Of a DNA stretch of 64,000 nt, positions 43,450-56,079 are shown piece after piece. The notes below the pieces were generated by a model, which worked only from the letters and a program-made list of their open reading frames with translations, was not told the origin of the DNA and searched no databases. How positions within the stretch are numbered: the stretch's first letter is position 1; each line of letters begins with the position of its first letter. Made by a program: the position numbers and the translations under genes. The DNA is taken from the NCBI RefSeq assembly GCF_013256625.1, contig NZ_CP053908.1, positions 1,736,001 to 1,800,000 of the forward strand, in the 5' to 3' direction. The DNA comes from Hymenobacter sp. BRD128 (GTDB lineage: Bacteria; Bacteroidota; Bacteroidia; Cytophagales; Hymenobacteraceae).

Positions 43450-44068
43450 TCATTTAAAAAACGAGCCGATTTTACCCAGCACCGCGTTCAGCGTAATCTT
43501 GGGGCCGTTGCGGTCGGGCAGGCCGAAGGTGACGTAGGTTTTGCCAGCCACCCGCAGGTCGAGCACCAGCCCGAGGCGCCGGGCCAGCCAGTGCAATTGC
43601 TCCAGCGGGTCGGGGCCCGGTTTTTTGGGTGGCTTGGGCGTGCCTGGCGGCTGCGGCGGCCCGCTTGTGATGAGGTCGAGCACCTGCTGGCTAGGCACGT
43701 TGAGAATAAGGTACGTGCCCGAGGCCGCCAGCTGAATATCGTGCCCGCCCGGCCAGGTGAGTACCAGCCGGGCCTCTACTTCGAGGCCGCTAGCCACGCG
43801 GCCCGTTGGTTTGGCCAAACTGCGGCTGGGGCTGGCCGCTGGGCGCCGGCGGGTCTACGCGCACGGCGGGCGCCGGCGCTTCGCCTTTGGTGCGGATGCG
43901 CAGCGCGCCGTTGAGCTTCCAGGTGGCGGGCAGGCCGGCGGGGTTTTGCTGGTTGGGCACTTGTAGTTCGACTTGGTCGAAATTCAGGTTGAGCTCGACG
44001 CCGCCCGAAAGCTTGGTGAGCAGCGAGGCGGCCGTTTCGGCCCAGGAAGTGGCGGATTGGTCAGGCAT
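43450..44068 (-). pseudogene. Hypothetical beta-rich protein, frameshifted in its linker
   Basis: Two overlapping frames look like one gene of about 205 residues. The first, from ATG 44068 (MPDQSATSWAETAASLL), has beta-type sequence (VELNLNFDQVELQVP, ATWKLNGALRIRTKG) and a Pro/Gln-rich linker. The second carries on with GRVASGLEVEARLVLTWPGG, LAASGTYLILNVPS and KITLNAVLGKIGSFFK. Removing one base from the three-base run at 43802-43804 joins them at NGRVASG. Family unknown. Independent genes are possible but would leave each half without a proper end. Confidence 0.5.
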
Positions 44069-44195
44069 GAGAAGGGTGGTGAAAGCGTAAAAAAGCCGTG
44101 GCGGCCGCTGGCCTTGGTGCTCCAAAGCAAGCCTGCTGGCCTCTACAAACCCAAACGCAACCGCCCGGCTAGGGTTGTCGTTGGCTTGGCCGGTG

Positions 44196-44203
44196 TATTT
44201 TTG
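44196..44203 (+). promoter_or_regulatory. -7 element TATTTTTG
   Basis: Exact TAnnTTTG match 26 bases before ATG 44230 of the small membrane protein. Confidence 0.5.
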
Positions 44204-44229
44204 CCGCACATCTGGACTTTTCCTCCGCC

Positions 44230-44469
44230 ATGAAATTCTTCGCCTGGTTCGCCGTCGCCACCATTCTCTTCCTGCTCGTTGCCCGCTTCAAGCCCCAGGC
44301 GCCGGCCGAGCCCATTATCCCCACCGAGGCCAAGGAAGCCAAGGGCCAGCCCGGCGAGGAAACTGCCCCGCCCGCCCGTACCGAGGAGCAGGGCGAGCGC
44401 GATGCCCGGCAGAAAGGCGGCACCACGTACTTTGTACAGCCCAACCGTCATGTTGCCAGCGCCGCGTAA
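44230..44469 (+). CDS. Small membrane-anchored protein of unknown function
   Basis: A 79-residue protein with one N-terminal transmembrane helix (FFAWFAVATILFLLVARF) and a charged Glu/Lys/Pro-rich tail. No family is recognised. A well-placed -7 element upstream and a repeat-type terminator downstream support a real single-gene unit. Confidence 0.55.
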   Translation: MKFFAWFAVATILFLLVARFKPQAPAEPIIPTEAKEAKGQPGEETAPPARTEEQGERDARQKGGTTYFVQPNRHVASAA

Positions 44470-44489
44470 GCGCAATTCGAAAAATTACC

Positions 44490-44589
44490 GAACGTCATGC
44501 TGAGCCCCGCGAAGCATCACGCTCGCCTCGTTAGGGCTAGGTCGTCCAACAGGTGAGCGCGATGCTTCGCGGGGCTCAGCATGACGTTC
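44490..44589. repeat. 100-base hairpin repeat (GTCATGC...GCATGAC family, copy 3)
   Basis: Arms of 39 bases (44490-44528 and 44551-44589) pair with two mismatches around a 22-base loop. The outer part GAACGTCATGC is shared with the copy at 39011. It lies between the small membrane protein and ligA. Size and symmetry resemble a REP doublet or a small non-autonomous element. Confidence 0.8.
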
Positions 44590-44616
44590 TTTTAGGGTAT
44601 AGCCCTTCTTCTCTAG

Positions 44617-46647
<2,031 letters not shown>

Positions 46648-46649
46648 CA

Positions 46650-46739
46650 CGCAAGGGTTCGCGAAGTAAAAAGAGGTTTCATAAGGTTGACGTTCTGCCA
46701 AACCTTGCGAAACCTCTTCTTACTTCGCGAACCCTTGCG
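46650..46739. repeat. Large hairpin between ligA and the lactonase gene, 31-base arms
   Basis: Arms 46650-46680 and 46709-46739 pair with a single mismatch, and the loop contains a further AAGGTT/AACCTT pair. It fills the convergent gap completely and probably ends both transcripts. Confidence 0.85.
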
Positions 46740-46742
46740 CTT

Positions 46743-47939
46743 CTACTTCGTGAAATCCGGTACCACCTCCACAAACATCGGCGAGGGCAGACTCACCGAC
46801 TTACCAGTGGGCGTTAGCTTACCCGTCTGCTTATCAACGGTATAGGTAAAGACGTTATCCGAATTTTGGTTGGCCACCAGCAGCACCCGGCCGCTAGGGT
46901 CGAGAGCAAAGTTGCGGGGCGTTTTGCCCTGGGTGCTCACGTGCTGAACCAGCGCAAGGCGACCATCGGCGGGGGCTATCTGAAACACAGCCAGGCTGTT
47001 ATCGCCCCGGTTGGAGGTATAGACAAACTTGCCATCGGGGCTCACGTGCACATCGGCGCCCGAGTTGTCGCCGCTGAAGCCAGCGGGCAGCGTGCTCAGT
47101 GTTTCAATTTCCTGAAACGTACCGGCTTTGGCATCATACGCCAGCGCCGTCACGGTCGAGTTCAGCTCGTTTTCGAGATAGGCCCAGCGGCCGTTGGGGT
47201 GAAACGTGAGGTGGCGCGGCCCCGCGCCCGGCTTGGCCGTGAAGGCCGGCGCGGGCAGCGGTGCCAGCTGGCCGGTGGCCGCATCCAGCTTGTAGCCCGT
47301 CACCTTATCGGTGCCCAGGTCTACGGCAAAGGCGTAGCGATTGTCGGGCGCGGCTAGAAAGCAGTGCGCGTGGGCGCTGCTCTGGTTCTTATGGGGCCCG
47401 AAAGGCGCCAGGTGCTGGTCGGTGGCGGCCGGGGGGGCTAGCTGGCCGTCGGGGCGCACGGGCAGCACGGCTACGTTGCCACTGGAATAATTGGCTACCA
47501 AGGCATTCTTACCCGTGCGGTCTAGACTAATGTAGCACGGCGAGGCCCCGGTAGAAGGCTGCTGATTAAGCATCGTCAGCATGGCGGTGCGCGGGTCAAT
47601 AGCGAGCGCACTCACGCCGCCACCGGGCTGGCCGAGGTAGGTCTGGGTTTCGCTCACCGCGTAGAGGTGGCGGTGGGCGGCATCCATCGTCAGGTACGTA
47701 GGTTGGGCGCCCCCCTTCATGGCCCCCAGCGGCAGCAGCTCACCAGTGGCGGGGCTGAGGTGGTAGAGGTAAATTGTATTCTCTTGCGGCGAAGCCACAT
47801 TAGTACCGATATAGACCAGGTAATCGTGGTTGCCAGCCGTGGTGGGCACGGTGCGCGCGCAGCCTGCCAAGGTGGCGAGCGCCAACCCGGCAACCAAGAG
47901 GCGCCCACCGGCAGCGGCGAAAATGGAAGAATGGAGCAT
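46743..47939 (-). CDS. Lactonase family lipoprotein (6-phosphogluconolactonase-like propeller)
   Basis: About 398 residues from ATG 47939, with a lipoprotein signal (LLVAGLALATLAGC). The fold is the seven-bladed propeller of the YbhE/lactonase family: YLVYIGTNVASPQENTIYLY, GGVSALAIDPRTAMLTMLNQ, SSAHAHCFLAAPDNRYAFAV with the conserved His, GAGPRHLTFHPNGRWAYLEN and VHVSPDGKFVYTSNRGDNSL. Members hydrolyse 6-phosphogluconolactone or related lactones. Being a lipoprotein it cannot act in the cytosol, so an extracytoplasmic lactone is more likely. Confidence 0.85.
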   Translation of the reverse strand: MLHSSIFAAAGGRLLVAGLALATLAGCARTVPTTAGNHDYLVYIGTNVASPQENTIYLYHLSPATGELLPLGAMKGGAQPTYLTMDAAHRHLYAVSETQTYLGQPGGGVSALAIDPRTAMLTMLNQQPSTGASPCYISLDRTGKNALVANYSSGNVAVLPVRPDGQLAPPAATDQHLAPFGPHKNQSSAHAHCFLAAPDNRYAFAVDLGTDKVTGYKLDAATGQLAPLPAPAFTAKPGAGPRHLTFHPNGRWAYLENELNSTVTALAYDAKAGTFQEIETLSTLPAGFSGDNSGADVHVSPDGKFVYTSNRGDNSLAVFQIAPADGRLALVQHVSTQGKTPRNFALDPSGRVLLVANQNSDNVFTYTVDKQTGKLTPTGKSVSLPSPMFVEVVPDFTK

Positions 47940-48328
47940 CGGATAAGTGAGAATGACGAGCCGCAAAGATGCTACCGCCTGCGGATAGCGGCGCTACCCG
48001 CGCAGCATTTTCGTGCGGCGCGGGCCTTTTGCGGCGTGAGCACAAGCTGTCACCTGGCCAAGATTGATGCAGCCCAAGCCGACCACCTGAGCAAAAAAAT
48101 GCCCGTAGGCACCGCCGCCACGTCCCGGCTAGGGTCGCAACCGCGCTGGCTACGGGCACAATGGCGCACCGGGCACTAAAACCGACTGCCCCGACAAGGG
48201 CCAGCCCGCCACCGAAAAAGGAGGGCAAAACGCACGACGTTGGTTGCGGGTGGTGAGGTATCCGGATGCAGGGCAGCAGCGGCGAAACGCCCGGCGGCCA
48301 GGTACCCAGCCACCCGCAACGCGCCGCC
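47940..48328. other. 389-base intergenic region
   Basis: Between the transketolase 3' end and the lactonase start. It contains GTTGCGGGTGG (48243-48253) pairing perfectly with CCACCCGCAAC (48310-48320), likely a termination structure for the transketolase gene. A second pair is TGCCCGTAG/CTACGGGCA (about 48100 and 48150). No gene is supported; a minus-strand open frame at 47800-48228 overlaps the lactonase and lacks family features. Confidence 0.5.
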
Positions 48329-50407
<2,079 letters not shown>

Positions 50408-50666
50408 GGGTAAGCGAAAAAGATTGGTAGCGCAAAGGAACACGGTGTAGAGAGCCGCGCCACGTTTCTCTACGGATTTTTCAGTGGATGTACTAATTAA
50501 TACTGCTTTCCGGCCCCTATTACTTGCCGCACCGGGGTAGGTCGGCACACTCTTGCCCGGGTGCCCCGCAGCGGGCCCCTCGTGGCAGGCTCGGCGGCCG
50601 GGCCAGTACTCCTAGGCCGGCTTGCTGACACCTCAGGCGCAGGCTGCCGCGTATTTTTTACTTGGC

Positions 50667-52013
50667 TCATTCAAAGCGAAGCCAATCTATTTCGGCGCCA
50701 GTGCCGCCTTTGAGCGACACAAAGAGCGTGTGACGGCCGGGCTGGAAAGCAGCGAGCGGCGCTTTTACCTCTTGCCAAGCCCCGCCCTTTGGCACGGTTA
50801 ATTGCGTGAGCAGGGGTCCGGTGGCGCGGTCCAGGCGAATCTGGACGGTGGCGCCAGCGGCCGAAGTGCCCCGCAGCGTAGCGGTGCGGAGCTTTGGCTG
50901 GCCAAAATCGACGCCGTTGTACTGCACCCAGGCGCCGGCGTTGGTCAGCACGGTTTTCCAGCCCCGAAAGGTGTCAGCTGTGTCCAAGAACGCGATGGCG
51001 GCGCCCTGCGCACTTAGGCGGCTGTAGCGGTCTATTTGTATTTTTTGACGAGCACTGGTCAGGCCCACGCCGCGCAGGGTAGGCACTACTTTGTTAATGG
51101 AGCCATCGGCGGCGAAGGATAAGCTGTCGATTCTGACCGAGCGGCTTTTGTCGAATTTCGGCGACAAATCGTTGTGGTGGTAGAACAGGTACCACTGGTT
51201 TTTAAACTGCGCAATGGAGTGGTGATTGGTCCAGCAGCCGGTCGGCGACTCATCCATAAGTACGCCTTTCACCGTGAATGGCCCGAGCGGGCTGGTGCTG
51301 GTGGCGTATTCGAGGCGCTCGGTTTTATTCGCCACGTGCGGATACGCGAGGTAGTAAATACCTTTACGCTCAAATAGATACGGGCCTTCCTTCAGGCCTT
51401 TGGTGGGCAGCTCGCCCAGGGTTTTGGGCGCGGAGGCCAGCTCCAGCATATTGTCTTTCAGCTTGGCCCCGTAGATATTGCCCTGCGACCAGTACAGGTA
51501 GGCCTGCCCATCGTGGTCGATAAACACATTGGGGTCGATGCCCCGCACCCCGGCTAGGGGGGCGGCCTGCGGCACAAAGGGGCCGGTGGGCTTATCGGCC
51601 ACGGCCACCCCGATGCGGAAGCCCCGGCCGCCGGTAGTATCCCGAGGAGTGCTGGGGAAGTAGAAATAGTATTTTCCATTCCGAACAACGCAGTCCGGCG
51701 CCCACATACTGTAGCTGTCGGGCTGTACCCAGGGCACCTTGTTCTGGGTCACGATGACGCCGTGGTCGGTCCAGTCGGTGAGGTTGGCCGATGAGAAAAC
51801 GTGGTAGTCTTCCATGCAAAACCACCCCACGCGCCCCCGCCCCGGCCGGGCCAGGATGTCGTGCGAGGGGTATAAGTACACCCGGTCGCCGAATACCCTA
51901 GCCGTGGGGTCGGCCGTGAATTGCGTCGTAATAATCGGGTTTTGGGCGCGGGCGGTCTGGAGCCCGGCGCCAGCCAGGGCGGCGAGTAGTCCACAAATTT
52001 TCAGGGTACGCAT
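50667..52013 (-). CDS. Secreted GH43 enzyme with C-terminal CBM6-type module
   Basis: A 448-residue exported glycosidase (signal ICGLLAALAGAGLQTARA). The five-bladed GH43 propeller spans about 25-320, with the general base Asp in QFTADPTARVF, the pKa-setting Asp in GIDPNVFIDHDG and the general acid Glu in KEGPYLFERKG. Residues about 325-448 are a CBM6-like jelly roll ending in EIDWLRFE. Such enzymes act as beta-xylosidases or arabinofuranosidases on xylan. It is the last gene of the minus-strand xylan block, 40 bases after the next GH43. Confidence 0.9.
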   Translation of the reverse strand: MRTLKICGLLAALAGAGLQTARAQNPIITTQFTADPTARVFGDRVYLYPSHDILARPGRGRVGWFCMEDYHVFSSANLTDWTDHGVIVTQNKVPWVQPDSYSMWAPDCVVRNGKYYFYFPSTPRDTTGGRGFRIGVAVADKPTGPFVPQAAPLAGVRGIDPNVFIDHDGQAYLYWSQGNIYGAKLKDNMLELASAPKTLGELPTKGLKEGPYLFERKGIYYLAYPHVANKTERLEYATSTSPLGPFTVKGVLMDESPTGCWTNHHSIAQFKNQWYLFYHHNDLSPKFDKSRSVRIDSLSFAADGSINKVVPTLRGVGLTSARQKIQIDRYSRLSAQGAAIAFLDTADTFRGWKTVLTNAGAWVQYNGVDFGQPKLRTATLRGTSAAGATVQIRLDRATGPLLTQLTVPKGGAWQEVKAPLAAFQPGRHTLFVSLKGGTGAEIDWLRFE

Positions 52014-52053
52014 CGGGTTTGATGCTTAATAAGAATAAGCGTGGGATAACTTC

Positions 52054-53622
52054 CTACTTGCTCAGATGGTCCTCCATGCGGAAATAGTCGAAGTCGGCGT
52101 ATCCGCCCGCCGCCTGGGTGGCGTAGGTGAACAAGCTAAACCGGTAGCCCATAAAGTGCGGCAGCGTGTAGGCCATTTTGAGCGGCCCGCCCACGGGCTG
52201 CCAGGTGCTGCCGTCGAGGCTGTAGAAGAAGCTAGCCACATCGCGCCGGTCCTTAAAATCGCACTCGATTTTAAAATACACCTTGTCCTGGGTCAGCGGC
52301 AGGCGCTGCAACTCGACCGGCTTTTCCGACTCGGCGCTCACCATCACGATGGCTTTGGCGCCAGCGCTGGCCTGCACGCCCACCAGGCCGTAGCGCTTCT
52401 GCAACACGCCGAGGCCGGCAAAATCGCCGGCTTTCAGGTGCGATACATCTACGGCCGTGACCCCGGCGCACACCGGCCCGATGGTGCGCTGCGTCAAGGT
52501 ATTGCGGGCCAGCAAGAACGACGTATCGACCCGCCCGGTAGTGAGGCGCAGGTAGCCGGGACGCTTGGTTACGGACCACAGCGCATTGTCGGGGTTATGG
52601 TTCCACTGCCAGACCAGGGGCAGGGCCGGCTCGCCCGCCCGGCGCGTAAACTCGTCGGAAGCCACGAGCCCGGGAATCAAGGGCTGGTTGGCAGGTAGGG
52701 CTAGGGTTTCGGGCACTTTGCCCGCCGGGCTGCCCAGCACCGGCCAGCCACTCTCCCACTGCACCGGCACCAAATACGGGATGCGGCCCACCGCGCCAAA
52801 ATCGCGGAATAAATAGGCAAACCATTCGCCGCCAGGGGTATCGATGAGGCCGCCCTGGGCCACGCCCAGGTCTTGCAGGGCCACCCGGCCCTCGTAGGGG
52901 CCGATTATTTTGTCGGCCCGGTGCACGACCACCGTGCGCATGCCGCCACGCGGCCAGGTAATGTTAAACAAATAATACTTGCCCTTAATCTTAAACAGCT
53001 GCGAGCCCTCGGCCGGCAGGCCGGGGGTAGGGCCGGCGGGAGCGCTGGCATTCTCAATGATAACCTGCGGTGTGGTGCCCGGCTTCAGGCCCGCCACGTC
53101 GGCCGTGAGCTCGGCCAGCTGAATTTTACCCGCGCCGTACACCATGTACACGCGCCCATCGTCGTCGAAAAACAGCGAGTGGTCGTGCAGGCTGGGCCGG
53201 AAAGAAACTGCCTTCCAGGGGCCTTTTTCGATGTTTTTGGTTGAATACACGTGGGTTTTGCCCGTGGTTTGGGCAAACGTGCTCACGTAGTACGTGCCCT
53301 GGTGGTAGCGCAGGCTGCTGGCCCACGAGCCACGCCCGTAGGTGCTCTGGCCCCTGGCGAGGGTCATGGCGTCCATGGTGGTCAGGGTGTCGTAGGCGTA
53401 GCTCACCAGCTTCCAGTTCACTAGGTCGGTCGATTTCATGATGGGCACCCCAGGGCTCATGTGCATGGTGGTGCTGCTCATGTAGTAGGTTTTGCCTACC
53501 CGAATCATGGACATATCCGGCACGTCGGCATACACCACGGGGTTGTGGGCCGCTGGGGTCTGGGCCCAGGCCGCCGGCGCCCACAGGGCTAGCCCAGCCA
53601 GCAGCAGTATATACTTCTTCAT
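52054..53622 (-). CDS. Secreted GH43 enzyme (beta-xylosidase/arabinofuranosidase type)
   Basis: About 522 residues, signal MKKYILLLAGLALWAPAAWA. Catalytic positions are the Asp in VVYADVPDMSMIRVG, the Asp in LHDHSLFFDDDG and the Glu in AEGSQLFKIKG. The C-terminal half (about 320-520) is the beta-sandwich typical of the long GH43 subfamilies. Another ATG at 53637 abuts the TAA of the upstream GH8 gene (TAAATG), so translational coupling is possible; I favour 53622 because the signal peptide begins there. Confidence 0.9.
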   Translation of the reverse strand: MKKYILLLAGLALWAPAAWAQTPAAHNPVVYADVPDMSMIRVGKTYYMSSTTMHMSPGVPIMKSTDLVNWKLVSYAYDTLTTMDAMTLARGQSTYGRGSWASSLRYHQGTYYVSTFAQTTGKTHVYSTKNIEKGPWKAVSFRPSLHDHSLFFDDDGRVYMVYGAGKIQLAELTADVAGLKPGTTPQVIIENASAPAGPTPGLPAEGSQLFKIKGKYYLFNITWPRGGMRTVVVHRADKIIGPYEGRVALQDLGVAQGGLIDTPGGEWFAYLFRDFGAVGRIPYLVPVQWESGWPVLGSPAGKVPETLALPANQPLIPGLVASDEFTRRAGEPALPLVWQWNHNPDNALWSVTKRPGYLRLTTGRVDTSFLLARNTLTQRTIGPVCAGVTAVDVSHLKAGDFAGLGVLQKRYGLVGVQASAGAKAIVMVSAESEKPVELQRLPLTQDKVYFKIECDFKDRRDVASFFYSLDGSTWQPVGGPLKMAYTLPHFMGYRFSLFTYATQAAGGYADFDYFRMEDHLSK

Positions 53623-53637
53623 CGTTGGCCTTGGCAT

Positions 53638-54930
53638 TTAGTGCATGGGGGGCTTTATCGCCTGGTATTTGCCGCTCAGGTGCATGAGGCTGAACAGGTA
53701 CAGCAGGCCGTCGTAGTAGGGGTCGAAGTATCCGTCGTCGTAGGGCGCTAGCCTGGCGTTCCAGAGGGCGTGCACGAAGTCGAGGCGGTTGGCGGCGGGG
53801 CTCGCGAGCGAGGCCGCGGCCGACGTAGCCACCAACCCTAGCGAGTGCCGCAGCTTCTTGACTTTGCCGGCCGGCAAGATGAAATCGGGCCGCGAGCCGT
53901 CCACGTTGAACTGGTCCTCGAAGGTATTCAGGCCCTTGGCCCGCAGAAAAGCCTGGAGGCGCCGCGCGTACTGCTGCTGCCAGCGGCGGTCCTGGCCAAA
54001 CCACACGTAGTCCATGGCAATGTTCATGGGCACGCGCCACGAATCGTAGCGGAAGGCGGCTGGTGCCCAGCGGGTAGCGTGGGGCTGGCCGCTAAACTCG
54101 GTGTAGTCGTAGTTGAGGCCGGTGGGCGCGGCGCAGGCGCGGTGCAAAAACGCGCGCGACGTATCGGCGCAGGCGCGGTAAAACTGCGCGTGCCCGTCCT
54201 GGGCATACTCGGCCCACACCTCCAGAAACGCCGGCACGTGGTATGAGGGGTCGGTCCAGGTGTACATATCGCCCACCGGCACGAAGCTTATCTGCTTGTG
54301 CTGGGTGTTGAAGAGGTTGTGCACGTCGCCGGTGCCATCCTTTTTCCACGCGGCATCCAGGATGCGGCGGGCCTGCTGGTAATAATTGATGCCGGTGGCA
54401 TTACCCCAGCGGTTGGCGGCAAACAGCAGGCTGGTCACGAAATACAACTCGCCATCCGAGGCGGGCCCTTCCGAGTTGCGCTTCATGGTGGCCGTATTGA
54501 TGCTCCAGGCAAAATACCCGTCCAGCGGGCCGCTTTGGTGCTGCAAGTACTTCTTCGACCAGCGCCAGAGGCGGTCAAATACCTCCTTTTTGTTGAGCTG
54601 CACGGCCACCATCATGCCGTAGGACAGCCCTTCGGTGCGGGCATCCTCGTTCTTCACATCCGAGACGTAGGCCATGGAGTCGCCCACCTCGAAGTACACC
54701 TTGTTAGGCCCCTCAAACACGTCGTGGTACGCCTGCGCCACCTTTTGGTCGATGTCGGCCTGGTGGTAGCCCGCTTCCCGAAAAAGGTTGGGGTAGGCGC
54801 CCGAATAAAAGGCGCCTTTGGGGGCCGGTTGGGCATTCATCGGCTTGCCCGAGCGTTGGGCAGCGGCGGGCGCGGCACTTAGCGCAAGCAGCACGAGGCT
54901 GGCTCCCAGCCGTGTAACGAGTTGCTTCAT
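53638..54930 (-). CDS. Secreted GH8 xylanase (reducing-end exo-oligoxylanase type)
   Basis: A 430-residue enzyme with signal LGASLVLLALSAAPAAA. GH8 features are the general acid Glu in EDARTEGLSYGMMVAVQL, SGPLDGYFAWSINTA, GPASDGELYFVTSLLFA and the C-terminal FRYDSWRVPMNIAMDY with its Asp. The length and these blocks resemble the reducing-end xylose-releasing enzymes (Rex), which shorten xylo-oligosaccharides. It overlaps the GH43 start downstream and follows the other GH43 by 83 bases. Confidence 0.88.
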   Translation of the reverse strand: MKQLVTRLGASLVLLALSAAPAAAQRSGKPMNAQPAPKGAFYSGAYPNLFREAGYHQADIDQKVAQAYHDVFEGPNKVYFEVGDSMAYVSDVKNEDARTEGLSYGMMVAVQLNKKEVFDRLWRWSKKYLQHQSGPLDGYFAWSINTATMKRNSEGPASDGELYFVTSLLFAANRWGNATGINYYQQARRILDAAWKKDGTGDVHNLFNTQHKQISFVPVGDMYTWTDPSYHVPAFLEVWAEYAQDGHAQFYRACADTSRAFLHRACAAPTGLNYDYTEFSGQPHATRWAPAAFRYDSWRVPMNIAMDYVWFGQDRRWQQQYARRLQAFLRAKGLNTFEDQFNVDGSRPDFILPAGKVKKLRHSLGLVATSAAASLASPAANRLDFVHALWNARLAPYDDGYFDPYYDGLLYLFSLMHLSGKYQAIKPPMH

Positions 54931-54990
54931 AAGGTTCTTAATTGGGTGCCATAGCTCGGGCCTGCAGCCTGCGCGTTACCCGGAGCGCCC

Positions 54991-55012
54991 GACTTGCGGA
55001 CTGCAAGTCCGC
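54991..55012. repeat. Short palindrome at the end of a GH43 gene
   Basis: GACTTGC/GCAAGTC (54991-54997, 55003-55009) and GCGGACT/AGTCCGC (54996-55002, 55006-55012) give two alternative stems, one base from the stop codon at 55014. Probably transcript end or repeat; no T-run. Confidence 0.5.
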
Positions 55013-55013
55013 G

Positions 55014-55970
55014 CTACTTTACCGGCTTTACCCCCTTGGTAGTCTGCACAATGGGCTTGATGGTGCCGTCGGGGTTATACTGCAGTTCATCGACGCAAAT
55101 GGAACGCCGGTAACTACCGCCGGTGGGCAGCGCGCCGTTGTGATAGAAGAAATAGCTCTTGCCCTTGTAGTCGACGATGCCGGGGTGGGTCGTGAAGCTG
55201 TTGGGCACGTTTCCCTGAATAATGCCCCGGTACGTCCACGGCCCGGCGGCGCTGGGGGCCGTGCAGTACTCTATCATTTCGGGCTTGGTGCCGGCGCTGG
55301 CGTACACGAGGTAGTATAGCTTTTTGCGCTTGTACACCCACGGGCCTTCGATGTAGTTTTTGGGCGTGAAGGTGGTAATGGGGCTAGCCAGCTCCGTCAT
55401 GTTGTCCTTGAGCCTTACCCACTTGCAGCTGCCGTTGCCCCAGTACAGGTAAATCTGCTGGTCGTCGTCCACAAACACCGTGGGGTCAATGTCGTCCCAG
55501 GCGTGCGGCTTGTCGGTAGTCATTTCATTGACGATGAGCGCCTTGCCGATGGCATCCTTAAACGGGCCGGTGGGCCGGTCCGCCACGGCCACGCCGATGG
55601 CCGCGCCGCCCTGGCTGTGCTCATCTTTCTTGTGAAACGTGGCCACGAACCAGTAGAATCTGCCCTTGTGGTACACGCACTGCGCCGCGTAGGCATCGCC
55701 GGTAGCCCAGGCGAAGGTCTTGGGCGACAGGCGCTTGCCGTAGTCCTTCCAGTGCACCATGTCGGTGGTGGAGTAGATGCGCCAGTCGGGCATCTTGTAG
55801 TTGGTTTCCTGCACCGAAGCCGTGTCGTGGCCGGTGTACAGAAACAGCGTGTCGCGGTACACCAGCGGCGCCGGGTCGGCCGTGAACACGTCGCGGATAA
55901 TGGGGTTTTGGGCCCGCAAGCCGGGGCAGGCCAGCGAGCTAAAAAGAGCCAGGAGAATGAAAATTTTCAT
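55014..55970 (-). CDS. Secreted GH43 enzyme, single domain
   Basis: About 318 residues from ATG 55970 (signal MKIFILLALFSSLACPGLRA). The frame upstream of that ATG has no signal or family sequence. GH43 residues: Asp in VFTADPAPLVYRD, Asp in DDIDPTVFVDDDQ and Glu in YIEGPWVYKRKK. With no extra module it resembles the short arabinosidase/xylosidase subfamilies. It lies between GH8 and the frameshifted GH43, separated from the latter by a terminator that overlaps its 3' end. Confidence 0.9.
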   Translation of the reverse strand: MKIFILLALFSSLACPGLRAQNPIIRDVFTADPAPLVYRDTLFLYTGHDTASVQETNYKMPDWRIYSTTDMVHWKDYGKRLSPKTFAWATGDAYAAQCVYHKGRFYWFVATFHKKDEHSQGGAAIGVAVADRPTGPFKDAIGKALIVNEMTTDKPHAWDDIDPTVFVDDDQQIYLYWGNGSCKWVRLKDNMTELASPITTFTPKNYIEGPWVYKRKKLYYLVYASAGTKPEMIEYCTAPSAAGPWTYRGIIQGNVPNSFTTHPGIVDYKGKSYFFYHNGALPTGGSYRRSICVDELQYNPDGTIKPIVQTTKGVKPVK

Positions 55971-56048
55971 AGGGCTGGAGGTTGAAGACCAGGCAAAAAG
56001 GGCGGCCAGGGGACGGCCGAACCGCCACTTTCCACCCGCTAAAATGAT

Positions 56049-56079
56049 AAAAAGGCGCGTGGCCTTATTGCGCCTTTTT
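56049..56079 (-). terminator. Terminator overlapping the end of the frameshifted GH43 gene
   Basis: AAAAAGGCGC (56049-56058) pairs with GCGCCTTTTT (56070-56079); in the minus direction it ends in T residues. The right arm encodes the last residues of the GH43 protein, so the stop codon lies within the structure. Confidence 0.75.

Noticed and set aside
47800..48228. 142-codon minus-strand frame overlapping the lactonase 5' end
   Set aside because: Overlaps a well-supported lipoprotein gene in another frame; content looks non-coding.
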